Positions 61,124 to 64,000 of a DNA stretch of 64,000 nucleotides are shown here, in pieces. This DNA comes from Myxococcales bacterium (GTDB lineage Bacteria > Myxococcota_A > Bradymonadia > UBA7976 > UBA1532): positions 837,161 through 901,160 of the forward strand of contig JACKDP010000003.1 in NCBI GenBank assembly GCA_020633435.1, given 5' to 3'. How positions within the stretch are numbered: the first letter of the stretch is position 1; every line of letters begins with the position of its first letter. The notes under the pieces were generated by a model that was given only the letters and a program-made list of their open reading frames with translations, was not told the origin of the DNA and searched no databases. The position numbers and the translations under genes are program-made.

Positions 61124-62496
61124 GCGACGAGACGACCGAGGTGGCCCCGGCCGAGGCGCGGGGGGCCCTGCGCGATCCGGGCGAGCGCCTGGCGCTGGTC
61201 GTCCTGTGGTCGGCCGAGGAGCCCGGCCACGTGGGCGAGGTGCTGCTGGTGCCGCCTCGCGGCGCGCCGGTGGAGCTCGGCCGCGGCACCCCCGGGCTGG
61301 TGCGCCAGCGGCCCGGGCAGAACCGGGCGGCGGCGCCCCTGGAGAGCCGCCGCATCTCGCGCCGGCAGCTCCGGGTGCAGGGGCTCGGCGGGCGCCTGCA
61401 GGTGGAGAACCTGGGCCGCTGCGCCCTGCTCGTGCGCGGGGTGGCGACGACGCAGGCGGTGGTGGAGCCGGGCGAGCTGCTGGAGATCGAGGGGCAGCTG
61501 CTGCTGCTGTGCGCGCGGCGGCCGGCGGTGCTGCCCGCCGCCCGGGGCCAGGCGGCCGAGGGGGCCTGGGGCGTGGCCGACGCTGACGGGGTGGTGGGCG
61601 AGAGCCCGGCCGCCTGGGCCCTGCGCGACCAGCTCGGCTTCATCGGGCCGCGGGCGGGGCATGTGCTGGTGCTCGGCCGCAGCGGCACCGGCAAGGAGCT
61701 GGCCGCGCGGGCGCTGCACCGCGCGTCGCCGCGGGCGGCGGGGCCCTTCGTGGCCCGCAACGCCGCCACCATCCCCGAGAGCCTGATGGACGCCGAGCTC
61801 TTCGGCCACACGCGCAACTACCCCAACGCCGGCATGCCCGAGCGGCCCGGCCTGGTGGGGGAGGCCGACGGCGGCACCCTCTTCCTGGACGAGATCGGCG
61901 AGCTGCCGGTGGCCCTGCAGGCCCACCTGCTGCGGCTGATGGACGGCGGCGAGTACCAGCGGCTCGGCGAGGCGCGCACGCGGCGGGCGGATCTGCGCCT
62001 GGTGGCGGCCACGAACCGGCCCCGCGACAGCCTCAAGAGCGACGTGCTGGCCCGCTTCCGCCACGTCATCGAGCTGCCCGATCTGGACGCGCGCCGGGAG
62101 GACGTGCCGCTGCTCATCCGGCACCTGCTCGGTCGCGCGGCGGCCGAGGACGCCGAGGTGGCGGGCTTCCTGGAGGGCGGCTACCCGCGCCTGGCCCCCG
62201 ATCTGGTGGCGGCGCTCGTGCTGCACCCGCTGCCCCTGCAGGTGCGGGAGCTGGACGCCCTGCTGTGGCGCTGCCTGGCCGTGAGCCGGGGCGACACCGT
62301 GGAGCGGGCCCCCGATCTGGCCGTGCCCGCGGTGGCCGAGGAGGCCCTGGTCGATCCCGGCGACGTGACGGAGGAGGCCCTGCGCGCCGCCCTCGCCGAG
62401 TGCGAGGGCGTGCAGGAAAAGGCCTGGAGAATCCTGGGGTTGAACAGCCGCTACCAGCTCCGGCGGCTGCTGAGGAAGTACGGCATCCAGGGGTAG
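61120..62496 (+). CDS. FHA-domain AAA+ regulator lacking a GAFTGA loop
   Basis: 458 residues starting at a GTG that overlaps the kinase stop by 4 bases. Residues ~50-125 form an FHA phosphothreonine-binding domain (VELGRGTPGLVRQ, SRRISRRQLRV, LQVENLGR). The AAA+ domain of the NtrC type spans ~150-375: Walker A VLGRSGTGKELAARALH, Walker B GGTLFLDEIGELPVALQAHLL, and RFRHVIELPDLDARREDVPLL. The C-terminal end is a Fis-like helix-turn-helix (AWRILGLNSRYQLRRLLRKYG). The sigma-54-contacting GAFTGA loop after ELFGH (residues 226-230) is replaced by NYPNAG (233-238). It therefore probably does not activate sigma-54 in the usual way. Confidence 0.9.
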   Translation: MSDETTEVAPAEARGALRDPGERLALVVLWSAEEPGHVGEVLLVPPRGAPVELGRGTPGLVRQRPGQNRAAAPLESRRISRRQLRVQGLGGRLQVENLGRCALLVRGVATTQAVVEPGELLEIEGQLLLLCARRPAVLPAARGQAAEGAWGVADADGVVGESPAAWALRDQLGFIGPRAGHVLVLGRSGTGKELAARALHRASPRAAGPFVARNAATIPESLMDAELFGHTRNYPNAGMPERPGLVGEADGGTLFLDEIGELPVALQAHLLRLMDGGEYQRLGEARTRRADLRLVAATNRPRDSLKSDVLARFRHVIELPDLDARREDVPLLIRHLLGRAAAEDAEVAGFLEGGYPRLAPDLVAALVLHPLPLQVRELDALLWRCLAVSRGDTVERAPDLAVPAVAEEALVDPGDVTEEALRAALAECEGVQEKAWRILGLNSRYQLRRLLRKYGIQG

Positions 62497-62502
62497 CGGG
62501 GC

Positions 62503-64000
62503 CTACTGGCGGGCCCGGCACTCCCCCTCGTAGTCGAGCTGGGCGCCGGCCGCCTGGCGCTCGCAGTCGTTGCCGTAGGTCATGCCATCGCAGCCGCAGA
62601 CCGGCGCGAAGATGCGCGGGCAGATCTCGGGGATGGGCTCGCAGACGCCCTGGCCGTCGGCGATCTGGCAGGTGCCGGCCGGGTGCTCGCAGCGCTGGCC
62701 GCGGGCGCAGGGGATGCCGGCGAAGCCGTCGCAGACCGGCGCGTCGGGGCACTCCCGGACCTCCCACCCGCACTCGCCGGCGTCGTTCTCCAGGCAGCGG
62801 CCGGTGGGGCCGCCGATGGAGCCGTCGGGGCAGACCACGTTGGGCAGGCCGAGGGCCGGCCCGCACAGGTCGGGGTTGCACTCGCCCTCGGGGAAGAGGC
62901 AGCCGCAGCCGCACTCGTTGGAGAACATCTCGGCCCCGGCGGGGCAGGCGAAGCGGACGCGCTGGCACTCGAGCGGGTCGTGGCTCACGTAGCGCACGCC
63001 GTTGCCGCCCGGGCAGGCCATGCGGCACTCGCCCTCGTAGGCCACGCGGACGCGGGCGCAGCCGGCCTCGCAGACGTTGCCGTACGTCCGGCCGTCGGCG
63101 CCGCAGACGGGCTGGTACACGTCCGGGCAGATGCAGGGCTCGGCGGGCTCGCAGCGGCCGTTCACGCAGGCCTCGCCGCGGGCGCAGGGCCGCTCGGGGC
63201 CACACTCGGGCACGGCCGGCCGGATGCAGCCGCAGCCGCACTCGTTGGAGAACGCCTCGCTGCCCGGCTCGCACATGAACAGGATGAGCGCGCACTCCAT
63301 GGGGTCATGGCTGATGTAGCCCACGTTGGGATCCGCCTCGTCCGGGCAGACCGGCGGGGGCGGGGGGCCGATGCAGCCGCAGCCGCACTCGTTGTTGAAG
63401 GCCTCCTGGCCCGCCTCGCAGACGAACCGCAGCACGGCGCAGCGGTCGGGGTTGTCGCTGACGTAGTGCACGCTCGGGTCGTTGGGATCGGGGCAGTCCG
63501 GGCGGCACTCGCCCTCGTGCACCACCCGGACCTGGGCGCAGGCCGCCTCGCAGTCGTTGGGGTAGGTGTTGCCGTCGGCGCCGCAGACCGGGGCGAAGAT
63601 GTCGGGGCAGGCGCAGGCCTCCGCCGGCACGCAGGCCCCGTTCACGCAGTTCTGGCCGCGCGGGCAGGGCAGCTCGGGGCCACAGGCGGGCGGCGGGACT
63701 TCCGGCCCGATGCAGCCGCAGCCGCACTCGTTGCTGAAGGCCTCCTGGCCCGCCTCGCAGGCGAACCGGATGCGGGCACACTCGGCCGGATCCTGGCTGA
63801 CGTAGCGCACGGCCGGGTCGTTGGGGTCGGGGCAGGCCATGCCGCACTCCCCCTCGGCGGCGATCTCGACCTGCGCGCAGCGGGCCTCGCAGGCGTTGCC
63901 GTAGGTCATGCCGTCCACGCCGCAGACCGGCATGAAGACGTCGGGGCAGACGCAGTCGCCGCCGCCGCCGGCACCACCGACGCCGCCACCGGCGCCGGCC
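62503..64000 (-). CDS. Secreted multi-Kazal repeat protein (5' partial)
   Basis: The frame is open to the window edge, so the true start and any signal peptide lie beyond 64000. Nearly 500 residues are visible. Four Kazal-type units carry the pattern CxCPDxFxPVCGxDGxTYxNxCE...GEC. Between them lie five copies of another Cys-rich unit (CPDPNDPAVRYVSQDP, then ECARIRFACEAG and FSNECGCGC). Kazal domains inhibit serine proteases in animals, and bacterial examples are known from myxobacteria and others. The protein is exported by inference and ends in a Kazal unit. It is convergent with the FHA-AAA+ gene, with 6 bases between stops. Confidence 0.88.
   Translation of the reverse strand, partial: AGAGGGVGGAGGGGDCVCPDVFMPVCGVDGMTYGNACEARCAQVEIAAEGECGMACPDPNDPAVRYVSQDPAECARIRFACEAGQEAFSNECGCGCIGPEVPPPACGPELPCPRGQNCVNGACVPAEACACPDIFAPVCGADGNTYPNDCEAACAQVRVVHEGECRPDCPDPNDPSVHYVSDNPDRCAVLRFVCEAGQEAFNNECGCGCIGPPPPPVCPDEADPNVGYISHDPMECALILFMCEPGSEAFSNECGCGCIRPAVPECGPERPCARGEACVNGRCEPAEPCICPDVYQPVCGADGRTYGNVCEAGCARVRVAYEGECRMACPGGNGVRYVSHDPLECQRVRFACPAGAEMFSNECGCGCLFPEGECNPDLCGPALGLPNVVCPDGSIGGPTGRCLENDAGECGWEVRECPDAPVCDGFAGIPCARGQRCEHPAGTCQIADGQGVCEPIPEICPRIFAPVCGCDGMTYGNDCERQAAGAQLDYEGECRARQ

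Overview
The window is very GC-rich and densely coded, with many genes joined by 4-base stop/start overlaps. It looks like a chromosome segment from a Myxococcota (myxobacterial-type) bacterium. The evidence is three C-terminal tails of the MYXO-CTERM type (Cys, hydrophobic helix, Arg cluster), several MopE-like Cys/Asp repeat proteins, many predicted lipoproteins, a Ser/Thr kinase paired with an FHA-AAA+ protein, and a sigma-54-type promoter. This is inference; no 16S gene is present.

Layout. 1-4.8 kb: secreted thioredoxin/PPC and CAP proteins, a sphingomyelin-synthase-like phosphatase, a GNAT enzyme and an anchored protein. 5-6.3 kb: a sigma-70 family factor behind a sigma-54-type promoter. 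6.3-11.9 kb: a tightly overlapping minus-strand operon of phaR-like regulator, aldo/keto reductase-kinase-HAD fusion, HEAT-repeat lipoprotein and DegT aminotransferase. 12-15.5 kb: zinc-ribbon membrane protein, an unknown, and a YfbK-like vWA lipoprotein. 15.5-17.7 kb: a patch with visibly lower GC holding an unknown secreted protein and a MopE-like lipoprotein broken at a 12-base G/C run. 17.8-24.2 kb: a small exported protein, then recB and recD without an adjacent recC. 24.2-28.1 kb: a frameshifted FIST gene, an ABC exporter pair and a methyltransferase.

28.1-33.5 kb is one continuous minus-strand operon: DUF4912 protein, GH57 glucan-branching-type enzyme, FliO-, FliP-, FliQ- and FliR-like proteins, a NUDIX hydrolase, and an FlhB-like protein without the NPTH cleavage motif. 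It looks like a reduced type III export gate tied to glycan enzymes. At 33.7 kb lies tRNA-Ala(CGC) with a promoter and terminator, followed by a RAYT-like transposase. 35-40.5 kb: a lipoprotein, TetR, SprT/DUF2786 protein, a SnoaL-like protein, a pentapeptide-repeat protein and an SRPBCC protein.

40.7-48 kb is a plus-strand operon. It begins with a 980-codon frame that joins three exported proteins end to end, so that sorting tails run directly into signal peptides. It continues with a CxxCH MYXO-CTERM protein, DUF4266, DUF3570, ApbE, a TlpA-like thioredoxin and a PEGA protein. A divergent TetR/SDR pair follows.

49.5-58 kb is a minus-strand operon of a YqiJ-like OB-fold membrane protein, a flotillin and an 1814-residue coiled-coil AAA ATPase. 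It is divergent from a Ser/Thr kinase-TPR gene and an FHA-AAA+ gene whose GAFTGA loop is replaced. The window ends inside a Kazal-repeat secreted protein. Two frameshifts lie in G runs, so sequencing error must be excluded for both.
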